A stretch of DNA of 64,000 bases, taken from the NCBI RefSeq assembly GCF_963678225.1, contig NZ_OY782764.1:2175001-2239000 (forward strand), given 5' to 3'. This stretch comes from an uncultured Cohaesibacter sp. (GTDB lineage Bacteria; Pseudomonadota; Alphaproteobacteria; Rhizobiales; Cohaesibacteraceae). Within the stretch, counting starts at the first letter, position 1. Each line of letters starts with the position of its first letter. A program made the translations under genes and the position numbers. Below the pieces are notes generated by a model, which had not been told where the DNA came from, made no database searches, and saw only the letters and a program-made list of their open reading frames with translations. Below are positions 26,431 to 35,656 of the stretch, in pieces.

Positions 26431-27525
26431 ATGAAAATTCGATATCTATTTGCCAGCGCCTTGGTGCTTGTATCTTTCAGTCTTCCTGCTTCTGCACGTA
26501 TCGTCAAAGATGCCTTGGGCGTCGTGCACGATATTCCAGACAAGGTTGATCATGTGATTTGCTCCGGTGCAGGCTGCTTGCGGCTTCTCACTTATCTTGG
26601 CGTCGAAGATCGTGTCGTCGGGGTAGACGGAATGGAGAAACGCAAATCGCCTTTTGACTCGCGTCCCTACGCGCTGGTCAACCCTGCCTATAAGAGCTTG
26701 CCTCTTTTCGGGCAACATCTGGGACGGGATAATCCAGAGCTGATCATGGCGCTTGATCCTGCCCCGCAGGTTATCTTCAAAACGGTTGGCTCTTCTGGGT
26801 TGAAGCCGGACGTGCTGCAGCAGAAGACGCATATTCCCGTGATCGCCGTGGAATATGGGGATCTTGATGGTCAGAGCGAGCAATTCTATCAGGCACTGGA
26901 AATTATGGGCGACGCGCTGGATCGCAAAGAGAGAGCGGCCGATCTGGTCTCCTTCTTCAAGGACACAAGATCCGATCTTGAGGTGCGCGCCTCTGCGTCT
27001 GAGACGGACGCTCCGAGTATCTATGTCGGAGGCATCTCCTACCGAGGGTCGCGCGGGCTCGCATCCACCGATCCGGTTTATGCGCCTTTTGCTGCTTTGG
27101 GGCTTCAAAATCTTGCCGCATCCAAAGCAAAAGCGAGTGGGGGGCACGCCACCACTATTGCAAAGGAAAAGCTGATCGAGTGGGATCCGGAGATCATTCT
27201 GCTTGATCTTGCAACCCTGCAGCTTGGTCCCGATGCCGGAGGGCAGGCCGAACTGATGAACGATCCTGCCTATCAAATTCTCTCCGCCAGAGAGAAGGGG
27301 CAGGTTTGGGGCACACTGCCTTATGCGCTTTATACCAAGAATTATGGCTCCATTCTTGCTGACGCATATTTTATCGGCAAGCTGGTCTATTCGGATAGCT
27401 TTTCGGACATCGATCCTGTCTCGAAAGCGGATGAGATATATAGCTTCCTGTTCGGTAAGCCTGTGTTTGATGAAATGAATCGCATTTTCAATGATCTGGT
27501 TTTCCGTCAGGTGCCAGTCCAATGA
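26431..27525 (+). CDS. B12-regulated metal-chelate ABC transporter binding protein
   Basis: This 364-residue periplasmic protein belongs to the FepB/BtuF (Peripla_BP_2) fold. The signal peptide covers residues 1-22 (ASA/RI). Two cysteines in VICSGAGCLRLL (Cys44, Cys49) recur in this subfamily and could contact a metal or corrinoid. The riboswitch upstream implies a role in cobalamin, cobinamide or cobalt-chelate uptake. The permease start overlaps the stop by 4 bp. It is the only binding-protein gene in the window with no intercistronic hairpin. The ligand is inferred, not shown. Confidence 0.83.
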   Translation: MKIRYLFASALVLVSFSLPASARIVKDALGVVHDIPDKVDHVICSGAGCLRLLTYLGVEDRVVGVDGMEKRKSPFDSRPYALVNPAYKSLPLFGQHLGRDNPELIMALDPAPQVIFKTVGSSGLKPDVLQQKTHIPVIAVEYGDLDGQSEQFYQALEIMGDALDRKERAADLVSFFKDTRSDLEVRASASETDAPSIYVGGISYRGSRGLASTDPVYAPFAALGLQNLAASKAKASGGHATTIAKEKLIEWDPEIILLDLATLQLGPDAGGQAELMNDPAYQILSAREKGQVWGTLPYALYTKNYGSILADAYFIGKLVYSDSFSDIDPVSKADEIYSFLFGKPVFDEMNRIFNDLVFRQVPVQ

Positions 27526-28595
27526 TGCTTAAGGCCTGTGATACCAACTTGGGTGGCTATGCCCTTTATATTCGTCGCAAGACTCTGGTTCTTGCACTGC
27601 TGGTTTTGGCGCTCGTACCTGCGCTGATTGCGGCCCTCTCTTTGGGGGCGGCAGCAGTGCCGATCAAAGATGTGGTCTTGTCCCTGATCGGAGCTGACGC
27701 CCCGCGCCGAAGCGACATTATTGTCTGGAGCATTCGGCTGCCGCAGGCTGTGGCGGCCATGCTTGCCGGGGCAGGATTGGCTGTGTCCGGAGCTGCCATG
27801 CAGTCGGTTCTGCGCAACCCGCTTGGCTCTCCCTTCACTCTGGGCATTTCTCACGCAGCGGCCTTCGGGGCCGCTCTGAGCGTTATGGCCGTCGGAGCCA
27901 TGGAGATCCCTTCGGCGGAGGGAGGCGCGGTTGCGGTTTATAATCCGGTTGCCGTTACGCTGTCTGCCTTCGGTTTTAGCCTGCTTGCAGCGGCACTCAT
28001 CACTCTGATTGCTCGGGTGAGGGGGGCGTCACCCGAGGTCATGGTACTGACGGGGGTGGCTCTGGGCTCGCTCTTTACGGCGGGCACCATGTTCCTGCAA
28101 TTCTTTGCAGATGATGTGCAATTGGCGGCCATGGTCTTTTGGACCTTTGGCGACACGGCCCGTGCCACCTGGCGCGACATTGGACTGATAGCCGCTGTCA
28201 CCTTACCGATCTCAATCTATTTTATCGCGCAATGCTGGAACTATAATGCCATTGATGCCGGAGACGAGACCGCGCAAGGGCTGGGCGTGAGAGTGGAGCG
28301 CTTGCGCCTTATCAGCATGTTTGCCGCCTCCCTTCTGACCGCAGTATCAATCTCGTTTCTCGGTATCATCGGCTTTGTCGGTCTCGTGGTGCCTCATATG
28401 GTGCGCAGGGTCATCGGAGCGGATCATCGCTTCCTTTTGCCCGCCAGCCTGATTGGCGGAGCGCTCTTGTTGCTGGTCGCCGATACGGCTGCGCGTCTGG
28501 TGCTTTCGCCCAATGTTCTGCCGGTGTCTGTGTTGACTTCTTTTCTCGGCGTGCCGGTGTTTCTGTGGCTCATTTTACGCGGAGGACGACACTGA
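27522..28595 (+). CDS. FecCD-family ABC transporter permease
   Basis: This 357-residue, about ten-helix permease belongs to the BtuC/FecCD family and forms the channel for the chelate. Family motifs include RLPQAVAAMLAGAGLAVSGAAMQ and the C-terminal GFVGLVVPHMVRRVIGADHR. It is coupled to the binding protein by an ATGA overlap and to the ATPase by TGATG. Confidence 0.92.
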   Translation: MMLKACDTNLGGYALYIRRKTLVLALLVLALVPALIAALSLGAAAVPIKDVVLSLIGADAPRRSDIIVWSIRLPQAVAAMLAGAGLAVSGAAMQSVLRNPLGSPFTLGISHAAAFGAALSVMAVGAMEIPSAEGGAVAVYNPVAVTLSAFGFSLLAAALITLIARVRGASPEVMVLTGVALGSLFTAGTMFLQFFADDVQLAAMVFWTFGDTARATWRDIGLIAAVTLPISIYFIAQCWNYNAIDAGDETAQGLGVRVERLRLISMFAASLLTAVSISFLGIIGFVGLVVPHMVRRVIGADHRFLLPASLIGGALLLLVADTAARLVLSPNVLPVSVLTSFLGVPVFLWLILRGGRH

Positions 28596-29389
28596 TGCTC
28601 GACGTTCAGGACATCCATTTTGCCTATCGCAACAGAGCCATTCTCAATGACATCGCCTTTGACCTCAAACCCGGACGCATTCTTGTCATTCTCGGCCCCA
28701 ATGGCGTTGGCAAGACGACCCTGCTCAAATGCCTTAATGCAATCCAGAAACCGAAAGGTGGAAGCGTTTTGCTCGATAGCGAGAATCTGCTCTCCCTTAC
28801 GCCGCCACAATTGGCCGCAAAGGTGGGCTATGTGGCGCAGAAATCGCAAACAGCCCGTCTCACTGTGTTTGATGCCGTGCTGATGGGGCGCAAGCCGCAT
28901 ATGGGCTGGCGCGTGAAGGATCATGATCTCGCAATGGTGGGAGAGACCATTGCGCGTCTGGGCCTTGAGGCGCTGAGTTTACGCTATCTCGATGAGCTTT
29001 CAGGGGGAGAGTTGCAAAAGGTCTCAATCGCCAGAGCCTTTGTTCAGCAACCGCGCCTGCTGTTGCTAGACGAGCCGACCAGCGCACTTGATATGCGCAA
29101 TCAGTTCGAGCTCTTGTCGCTCCTGTTTTCTGTTGTAAGAGAGCGCAAAACGGCTACCGTTGTAACCATGCATGATCTCAACACCGCCCTTCGTTTTGCG
29201 GATGAATTTCTGCTTCTGAAAGACGGGCGCGTTCTGGCGCGCGGGGAAGTCGAGGAGATTTCTCCAAAGCTCATAGAGGCGACCTATGATATTCCGGTTA
29301 GCATTCACACCATCGATGGTGCTCCCGTCGTCGTGCCAAAACCGACAGAAATCCCAACAGCCACAAGGCCAACCATTTTGGCTGAGTGA
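28595..29389 (+). CDS. FepC/BtuD-type ABC transporter ATPase
   Basis: The 264-residue ATPase powers the chelate importer. Walker A GPNGVGKTT, signature LSGGELQKV and Walker B LLLLDEPTSALD are intact. I use the ATG at 28595 with GGAGGA upstream, overlapping the permease stop by one base; a longer start at 28565 lies inside the permease gene. Confidence 0.92.
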   Translation: MLDVQDIHFAYRNRAILNDIAFDLKPGRILVILGPNGVGKTTLLKCLNAIQKPKGGSVLLDSENLLSLTPPQLAAKVGYVAQKSQTARLTVFDAVLMGRKPHMGWRVKDHDLAMVGETIARLGLEALSLRYLDELSGGELQKVSIARAFVQQPRLLLLDEPTSALDMRNQFELLSLLFSVVRERKTATVVTMHDLNTALRFADEFLLLKDGRVLARGEVEEISPKLIEATYDIPVSIHTIDGAPVVVPKPTEIPTATRPTILAE

Positions 29390-29431
29390 CGCCGTTATGT
29401 GAAAGTTTGATGGAAAGAAAGGAAGAGAACC

Positions 29432-29881
29432 ATGTCAGAACAGCTCCCCCCATTCACCCTGCAACCGATTGGCAAAATATGGACCGGCTTTAAAAGCCGC
29501 GAAGAATGCCCGCGCAACAGCCGCTTTAACGAGAGTGAAAGCGTGATCGAGGTCGATCCTGCTTTTGCCGATGCCTTTCTGGGCCTTGAGGTCGGGCGCC
29601 ATATTGCCGTGCTCTATTGGTTTGACAAGGCCGATAGAACAAAGCTGCAGACGACCCCGCCCAATGCTGAAAAGCAATATGGTGTTTTTGCCACGCGTTC
29701 GCCCCATCGGCCCAACCCGATCGCTCTGAGTGCCGTCAAGATCCTCGCGATTGAAGGCACGAAACTGACGGTCAGCGGGCTTGATTGCATCGATGGCACA
29801 CCGCTGCTTGATATCAAGATCTATGTTCCGATGATTGATACTCCTGAAGGGGCGACAGAGGCTTTGCCATGGGGGCGATGA
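29432..29881 (+). CDS. TrmO-family (TsaA/YaeB-like) methyltransferase
   Basis: The 149-residue protein has the TrmO beta-barrel fold that methylates N6-threonylcarbamoyladenosine at tRNA position 37 using S-adenosylmethionine. Motifs ATRSPHRPNPIALSAV and DCIDGTPLLDIKIYVP are diagnostic. E. coli TrmO has an extra C-terminal domain (about 235 residues) that is absent here. It sits 42 nt after the B12-regulated ATPase with its own GGAAAGAAAGGAAGAG ribosome site, so it probably belongs to that operon. A role tied to metal or corrinoid handling instead of tRNA is possible. Confidence 0.82.
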   Translation: MSEQLPPFTLQPIGKIWTGFKSREECPRNSRFNESESVIEVDPAFADAFLGLEVGRHIAVLYWFDKADRTKLQTTPPNAEKQYGVFATRSPHRPNPIALSAVKILAIEGTKLTVSGLDCIDGTPLLDIKIYVPMIDTPEGATEALPWGR

Positions 29882-29969
29882 CCGTCACTCGTGGTGGATC
29901 GTTGAAAAGATGTCCGACATGATCCGGCTTTGCACGAGCCAAATGTAAAATTTGGCGCGATATTTTGCA

Positions 29970-30134
29970 CAATGTCCAACCATCGGTGGAACAGCTCAAG
30001 AAGCCGCTTTCCGTCAGCTAACTCTTCAGATACAGCAACAGGCATCCATTATGGCCTGGAACGATGTGTTCCTGTTCTTGGCGGCCATTTCCATCTGTAT
30101 CATGCCCTTGACCTTCATTTGGCCAAACCAGTAG
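29970..30134 (+). pseudogene. C-terminal remnant of an MFS (DHA2/EmrB-like) transporter
   Basis: An open frame ending at 30134 encodes AFRQLTLQIQQQASIMAWND, followed by one hydrophobic helix (VFLFLAAISICIMPLTFIW). This pattern resembles the last helix and preceding loop of EmrB-type efflux pumps (QA...AxNDAFxxLA). No upstream part of such a gene remains, so it looks like a relic. It could alternatively be a small membrane protein starting inside this frame. Confidence 0.45.
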
Positions 30135-30256
30135 CGGCCGTGTCTGAAGGGCATTGAGACGATTTATTGGGTGTTCTTAAGGGCGCCTTCTGAAGTGTAA
30201 AGCTCGAAGCAATGTCTCGAAGAGGCGTAATCTGCTTCGGTTGAACGGAGTAATTG

Positions 30257-30835
30257 ATGTCACAAGTAAAGATAGTCGTTTTTGCCGGTTCTGTTCGAAC
30301 CGGCTCTTTCAATGCAAAACTGGCCGATCTGGCGCAAAAGCGCCTTGAAGCGAATGGCGCTATGGTCACCCGCGTCGATCTCAAGGATTATGAATTGCCC
30401 ATCTATTGCGGCGATATCGAGGAGCAGCAGGGTGTGCCGGAAGCGGCCAAAAAACTTCACAAGATCATTGCTGATCACGATGGTGTCGTTGTTACGAGCC
30501 CTGAATTCAATTCGAGCATTGGCCCGCTCCTGATCAACACACTGAACTGGTTGTCCCGCGTTTCTGAAAATGGCGGCAAGGCAGCCATCTTTGGCAACAA
30601 GGTCTACGCCATCAGCAGCGCTTCTCCTGGGGGGTTCGGGGGCTATCGCGGTCTTATGGCTCTGCGAGGCTTTCTTGAACTCGGCGTTGGAGCTCATGTC
30701 TTGCCTGAAATGGTTTCTATTGCTTCCGCTCATGAAGCCTTTGATGAAGAGGGCGAACTGAAGGTGCCATTTGCCGACAGTATGCTGACAACCATGCTTG
30801 AAAAACTGGTTGAAAAGTCAGCAAAAACAGCCTGA
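30257..30835 (+). CDS. NADPH-dependent FMN reductase-family flavoprotein
   Basis: The 192-residue flavodoxin-like protein matches NADPH-dependent FMN/quinone reductases of the SsuE/ChrR type. The phosphate-binding loop GSVRTGSFNAKLA is near residue 11, and SPEFNSSIGPLLINTLNWLSR is the usual flavin-site segment. The ATG at 30257 has GGAG 6 nt upstream; a TTG one codon earlier is less likely. It appears to be a single-gene unit. Confidence 0.9.
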   Translation: MSQVKIVVFAGSVRTGSFNAKLADLAQKRLEANGAMVTRVDLKDYELPIYCGDIEEQQGVPEAAKKLHKIIADHDGVVVTSPEFNSSIGPLLINTLNWLSRVSENGGKAAIFGNKVYAISSASPGGFGGYRGLMALRGFLELGVGAHVLPEMVSIASAHEAFDEEGELKVPFADSMLTTMLEKLVEKSAKTA

Positions 30836-30907
30836 TTTCATGTGCTTGCAGGGGGCTCGGCTGCGTTGCCCGATGCCCTCGCAAATGAGCAAGCTCACAA
30901 ACAGACA

Positions 30908-30943
30908 GACCCTATGGCTTCCGGCTTGGTGGAAGCCATAGGG
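30908..30943. terminator. Terminator between convergent genes
   Basis: A perfect 14-bp stem (ACCCTATGGCTTCC / GGAAGCCATAGGGT) with an 8-nt loop is followed on the plus strand by ATATTTAT. It separates the reductase gene from the convergent alpha-galactosidase gene and may serve both. Confidence 0.7.
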
Positions 30944-30961
30944 TATATTTATGTCCGCGAT

Positions 30962-33034
30962 CTAGATCTTTTCTCCCTCAACCACCCACATGGTTGCTGG
31001 CCATGAGAGAGGCAGGTTGAGGCCGTGGGTCATCAGGGCGGTGCCGGAAAGAACCAACGCACCATCAACCAGAGCCGTGTGACCGCGTGATTGTGGCGGC
31101 CGGTCTTCCGGGTTGATGAGGCGCACCCGATAGTGGGCATCAGGGTCAAGGCCAGCCAGCCTCTGGGCAAGTGGCAAAGTGTGACGTGGCGTCGCAAAGC
31201 GGCCCGCGAAAAGAACAAAACGCGCTCCGTCATTGGCCATCTGAAGCTCTGAAATGACGGAGTCATCGTCGCTTTCAAGCGGAAGCACATATCCTTTCAT
31301 GCGCCAGTCGCGTGTTGCCTTCCACCAGTTGGTGACGCGCTGTAGAATGGTAAATTCCTCGTCTGTCAGCTCCCTTGGATCCATTTCGAAGCCCATATGG
31401 CGCTCGGCGGCCACCCATGCCCGGAAGGACATCGGCAAGATCCTTCCCGATGAGTGGCATTTGCGCGGGCCTACGTGGCTTCCGGTAACCGCTGGAGGAA
31501 TGAAAAGGGTGGCCTCATGTTGGATACGAAGCCGCTCAATGGCGTCGTTGGAATCGGATAGCCATACCCGATGGGTCCGCGCGAGAATGCCTGCATCGAT
31601 GCGACCGCCGCCGGACGCACAGCTTTCTATCTCCACCATGGGGTGAGCGGCCCGAAGCCGATCAAGAAGGGTATAGACCCCTTCGGTCTGGGCAGACGTC
31701 ACCACTGGTAACAGTCGATTGTGGTCCCATTTGAGATAATCGACGTCATACGCGTCCAGAAGATCACTGAGCGCAGAAAACAGATAGTCGCAGACTTCCG
31801 GTCTGGAAAGATCGAGCAGATGCTGGAAACGTCCGGTCAACTGATCTGCCGGACCTAGCAGCCAGTCCGGATGGGCGCGATACAGATCGCTGTCCATATT
31901 GACCATTTCCGGCTCCACCCACAGGCCAAAAGCCATGCCCTCGGCATGCACCTTGTCGATGAGTGGGGTGAGACCATTTGGCCATTTTCTGGTGTCGATC
32001 GTCCAGTCTCCCAGCGAGCTGGTGTCGTCATCCCGTTTGCCGAACCAGCCATCATCGAGCACGAAGCGTTCGGCCCCAAGAGCCGCAGCACGCTCGGCAA
32101 TCTGGGACAGGGCTTCAAGGGAATGGTCGAAATAGATCGCTTCCCAGCAATTATAATGCACAGGGCGCGGGCGGTCCGGGTCTGGCCATGTCACCACATG
32201 ATCCCGAATATAGCGCTGATAGGCGCGGGCGATACCGGCTTCCCCTTCGCTGGAGCAGGCTAGGATCAGCTCGGATGAATGAAACTGTGTGCCATTACCT
32301 TCCGAATCCCATGTGCGGCCCATTTGCAGCTGCCGTCGCCCGTCTGGCAGCTCCTCGGCAATGAAGCGATGTCCGCCAGACCATGCAAGTTGCAGGGCCA
32401 GAACGGTGCCTTCGGTTTTGGTTGCACCACGAAGCGGGATCATGGCAACAGGCGGATGTTCATGGCCTGAGCGGCCCGTGCGTGCCTCCCGCATGCGGAT
32501 GCCGGCGGACCAGGGCGTCTTCTGGCGTTGGAATTCCTTGAGCCATGTGCCATGCCAGTCGAGAATCTCATCGGACATATGCGGTGCGGGCAAAACCGGC
32601 GCTGCCAGCCAGTGGCAGAGGATAGGAATGTCGGACGAGAGTGCGGCCGAAGCGATGATGACATCACCAATAGGGGCAAAATGCGCGACATAGCGCAAGC
32701 CATGCATGGCGTCATAAAAGAAGAGCCGCAACCCTTCGCTGTGCTCTGCCTTTTCAAACCGGAAGCGAGGCAGAATGGCCTTTTCACCGCATGAGAGGGA
32801 AAGCCCGACCTGACCGGGAAAGGGAGCGCTGGCCTCCGGGCAGATGGAAAGAGGAATGGTCGCATCCAGCATGCCACCACCCAGATCAATCACATGGGCC
32901 TTTGACAATTGTGCCAGATCTTCCGCGTCGGGTAGGCGTTGCCCCCAATAGATGGCCTCTGCCATACGGTTATCTTCTATACGCAGGACAAGGGTTTGTG
33001 TTGGCGTATCCAGTCTATGATGGATGGAAGTCAT
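30962..33034 (-). CDS. Alpha-galactosidase (GH36)
   Basis: This 690-residue cytoplasmic enzyme hydrolyses terminal alpha-galactose from raffinose-type sugars or melibiose. GH36 motifs are clear: the nucleophile Asp437 in YLKWDHNR, SCASGGGRID (471-480) and WLSDSND (491-497) with the acid/base. The N-terminal beta-sandwich and C-terminal domains give the usual length of 690-730. There is no signal peptide, so substrates must be imported by the ABC system upstream in the same operon. Confidence 0.92.
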   Translation of the reverse strand: MTSIHHRLDTPTQTLVLRIEDNRMAEAIYWGQRLPDAEDLAQLSKAHVIDLGGGMLDATIPLSICPEASAPFPGQVGLSLSCGEKAILPRFRFEKAEHSEGLRLFFYDAMHGLRYVAHFAPIGDVIIASAALSSDIPILCHWLAAPVLPAPHMSDEILDWHGTWLKEFQRQKTPWSAGIRMREARTGRSGHEHPPVAMIPLRGATKTEGTVLALQLAWSGGHRFIAEELPDGRRQLQMGRTWDSEGNGTQFHSSELILACSSEGEAGIARAYQRYIRDHVVTWPDPDRPRPVHYNCWEAIYFDHSLEALSQIAERAAALGAERFVLDDGWFGKRDDDTSSLGDWTIDTRKWPNGLTPLIDKVHAEGMAFGLWVEPEMVNMDSDLYRAHPDWLLGPADQLTGRFQHLLDLSRPEVCDYLFSALSDLLDAYDVDYLKWDHNRLLPVVTSAQTEGVYTLLDRLRAAHPMVEIESCASGGGRIDAGILARTHRVWLSDSNDAIERLRIQHEATLFIPPAVTGSHVGPRKCHSSGRILPMSFRAWVAAERHMGFEMDPRELTDEEFTILQRVTNWWKATRDWRMKGYVLPLESDDDSVISELQMANDGARFVLFAGRFATPRHTLPLAQRLAGLDPDAHYRVRLINPEDRPPQSRGHTALVDGALVLSGTALMTHGLNLPLSWPATMWVVEGEKI

Positions 33035-33089
33035 GGATCAGTCCGCTTCGGTTGCTCTGGAGTATCGGGGTGTCAGGTCGTTCTGGCAT

Positions 33090-34178
33090 CTAGCGCAGGC
33101 GCATGCCTGCTGCGTTGAACAGGAAGGCTTTTTCCTCATCGAAGGCCGCCACTATGGCTTCACCCGTTTTGAACTGGCGGGCATCTGCCAGCTTCATGAC
33201 GATGCGCTGACCGGTCTGCGTACGGGCGTAGATGTAGGACTCTCCGCCCAGATGCTCGACGATGTCTGTGGTGAGCTTGAGCTGTACTGACCCTTCCGGA
33301 GAAAGAAACTCAGGCCGGACGCCAACAGTCAGTTTATCTCCCTCAGCGGGTAAAGCACCTTTAAGCGCCATGGTGAAAGGAGTCGCCTCGACCCCTTCAA
33401 GATGAAGCGTCACGCGCTGGTCCGCCACCGCCTGCACTGTGGCTTCAAGAAAGTTCATCTTGGGCGAACCGATGAAACCGGCAATGAAAAGATTGTCCGG
33501 ATCATCATACAAGGTAAGGGGGGCCCCGACCTGCTCGATACAGCCCGCGCGCAAAACAACGATCTTGTCCGCCAAAGTCATAGCTTCCACCTGATCATGC
33601 GTGACATAGATGATTGTCGTACCCAGCTCTTTATGCAGACGGGCGATCTCGACGCGCATATTCACCCGTAATTCTGCATCTAGGTTGGAAAGGGGTTCGT
33701 CAAACAAGAACACATTGGGCTTGCGCACAATGGCGCGACCTATGGCAACGCGCTGACGCTGGCCACCGGACAAGGCCTTCGGTTTTCTATCCAGAAGGCC
33801 ATCTAGTTCGAGCACCTCAGCTGCCTCATTGACCCGGCGGGTTATTTCTTCCTTGGGTGTTTTGTCAAAGCGCAGACCGAAGCCCATATTCTCGCGCACC
33901 GTCATGTGGGGATAGAGCGCATAGCTCTGGAACACCATGGCGACGCCGCGTTTGGCCGGATCTACATCATTCATGGGCTCGCCACCAATGGCCAGTGAAC
34001 CGCTTGAAATGTCCTCAAGGCCGGCGATCATACGCAGCAATGTGGATTTGCCGCAGCCCGAGGGCCCAACGAAAACGCAGAACTCTCCGGCTTCGATTTT
34101 CAGGTTGATGTCGTGAATGATATGGGCTTCTCCATAGCGTTTGTTGACATCCTTGAGTTCCAGACTGGACATGCTCAC
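33090..34178 (-). CDS. MsmK/UgpC-type sugar ABC transporter ATPase
   Basis: The 362-residue protein combines an ATPase domain (Walker [10 protein letters not shown], signature LSGGQRQRV, Walker [17 protein letters not shown]) with a C-terminal TOBE/MOP regulatory domain (about residues 235-362). It energises the alpha-galactoside importer. GGGAGGTGAGC precedes the ATG. It is fourth in the permease, permease, binding protein, ATPase, GH36 order. Confidence 0.93.
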   Translation of the reverse strand: MSMSSLELKDVNKRYGEAHIIHDINLKIEAGEFCVFVGPSGCGKSTLLRMIAGLEDISSGSLAIGGEPMNDVDPAKRGVAMVFQSYALYPHMTVRENMGFGLRFDKTPKEEITRRVNEAAEVLELDGLLDRKPKALSGGQRQRVAIGRAIVRKPNVFLFDEPLSNLDAELRVNMRVEIARLHKELGTTIIYVTHDQVEAMTLADKIVVLRAGCIEQVGAPLTLYDDPDNLFIAGFIGSPKMNFLEATVQAVADQRVTLHLEGVEATPFTMALKGALPAEGDKLTVGVRPEFLSPEGSVQLKLTTDIVEHLGGESYIYARTQTGQRIVMKLADARQFKTGEAIVAAFDEEKAFLFNAAGMRLR

Positions 34179-34238
34179 CTCCCGGGTTGGCCTGACCGGA
34201 TTGCACTTCGGGCTCCGGCTGAAATGAGGGGGCTAGGT

Positions 34239-34266
34239 GCGGCCGGACAGAAGGCTATCCGGCCGC
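34239..34266 (-). promoter_or_regulatory. Intercistronic stem-loop after the alpha-galactoside binding-protein gene
   Basis: GCGGCCGGA (34239-34247) pairs with TCCGGCCGC (34258-34266) over a 10-nt loop in the 143-nt gap before the ATPase gene, with no U-tract on the minus strand. It likely protects the binding-protein message. Confidence 0.6.
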
Positions 34267-34321
34267 TAAGGGCTGCAGCGTCGCCCCCAGACGATGCTGC
34301 GCCCTGCAAAAGATCGAACGA

Positions 34322-35623
34322 TCAGAAAAGGCTGTTAACCTCTTCATTGGCATCGGTAAGGATTTCTTCAGGATTTTCTCGTCCCAGCATGACTCTTTCG
34401 AGCGCTGCTTTCACGATGGAGGAAATCTCGTTGCCGTAGTCGGTAATCGGCGGAGCAAATGTGGTCTCTTCAGTGGCAACCTTGGTGAAGGCTGAGACAT
34501 CGACACCCTTGTCCTCGAAGGCCTTGACGGTGGTCTCGATCTGGTCCTGCTGGGCAGGGAAAACCACGCCCGCTTTGGCAACGGTTGCCTGACATGCATC
34601 AGAGCCCAGATATTGCACCCATTTCCAAGCCGCATCCTTGACCGGGCTGCCCGTCCATATGGAATCCGCCAGCCCGTTGAACATGGTTTTGCGCCCTTGT
34701 GGCCCGGCAGGAATGGGGGCAAAGGCAACCGATGGCTTTGACTGGTGGTAGAGGCCCACAAGCCATGAACCGGTCACTGTCATGGCTCCCTTATCCGAGA
34801 ACATCAGCGTTTCCGCCCCTAGGCGCCCCGTCTGCTCCACTGTCGGCATCAGGTGGTGTACACGGGCCAGATCCCTGATCCATGTCAGGGTTTGGGCGAG
34901 GCGTGGATCATCGAAGTTATAGTGGGTCGACCATGGTTCATCGATAAAATTCCAGCCCGTGCTGGCGGCCAGATAGGCCCACTCGGTTTCCCCTTGCGGG
35001 CTGAGCGGATTAAGCACAAGGCCAAAGGTGGCAATGGAATTGGGGTCAAAGCCCTCTTCATCACCTCGCTTGCCATTGGTGTCGACGGTGAGATGCGCGA
35101 TGATCTTCTGGAAGCTGCCCCCATCTTCGGGGTTCCAGGTCATATCGGCCAGATCAGATGGTTCAAGACCGGCGGCCTTCAGCTTGTCCTGGTCATAGGC
35201 GACTGCGACGGTTGCCCAGTCTTTGGGAAGACCGTAGATTGCGCCATCCTTGGACCAGTTCTCCAGCAAGCCCGGCAGATAGCCCGATGTATCATAGGAG
35301 GCGTCAGCAAGAAGCGGAGTGAGATCCTCGATCATCTGGTTGGCGGCAAATTCTGGCAGGCGCATCAGGTGATTGACGAAAACGTCAGGTGCATCACCGG
35401 AAATGAAGCTGGTCGTCAGGTTCGTCCAATATTGATCCCAGCCTGTTTGCGTGATCTCGATATGGATGTCGCTGTTCAGTGCCTCGAAATCATTTGCGCA
35501 CTGCTGATAGACAGGCGCCTGTTGCCCATCCCACATCCAGTAGCGCACGGTGTCTTGCGCAAAAACGGTTGTCGGAGCCAGAATGGCTGCGGACACAAGA
35601 AGATAGTTCGTTAGGTTCTTCAT
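34322..35623 (-). CDS. Alpha-galactoside ABC transporter binding protein
   Basis: The 433-residue periplasmic protein of the MalE/UgpB (SBP_bac_1) family has a signal peptide ending at about residue 22 (VFA/QD). It captures an oligosaccharide for the two permeases encoded upstream. The substrate (raffinose, melibiose or stachyose-like) is inferred from the GH36 gene. A stem-loop follows the gene. Confidence 0.9.
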   Translation of the reverse strand: MKNLTNYLLVSAAILAPTTVFAQDTVRYWMWDGQQAPVYQQCANDFEALNSDIHIEITQTGWDQYWTNLTTSFISGDAPDVFVNHLMRLPEFAANQMIEDLTPLLADASYDTSGYLPGLLENWSKDGAIYGLPKDWATVAVAYDQDKLKAAGLEPSDLADMTWNPEDGGSFQKIIAHLTVDTNGKRGDEEGFDPNSIATFGLVLNPLSPQGETEWAYLAASTGWNFIDEPWSTHYNFDDPRLAQTLTWIRDLARVHHLMPTVEQTGRLGAETLMFSDKGAMTVTGSWLVGLYHQSKPSVAFAPIPAGPQGRKTMFNGLADSIWTGSPVKDAAWKWVQYLGSDACQATVAKAGVVFPAQQDQIETTVKAFEDKGVDVSAFTKVATEETTFAPPITDYGNEISSIVKAALERVMLGRENPEEILTDANEEVNSLF

Positions 35624-35656
35624 AATTCTCTCTCCCTAGAAAATTCGAATATCGGC

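Noticed and set aside
25894-26434. Several short open frames across the cobalamin riboswitch
   Set aside because: They overlap the structured riboswitch on both strands and are incidental.
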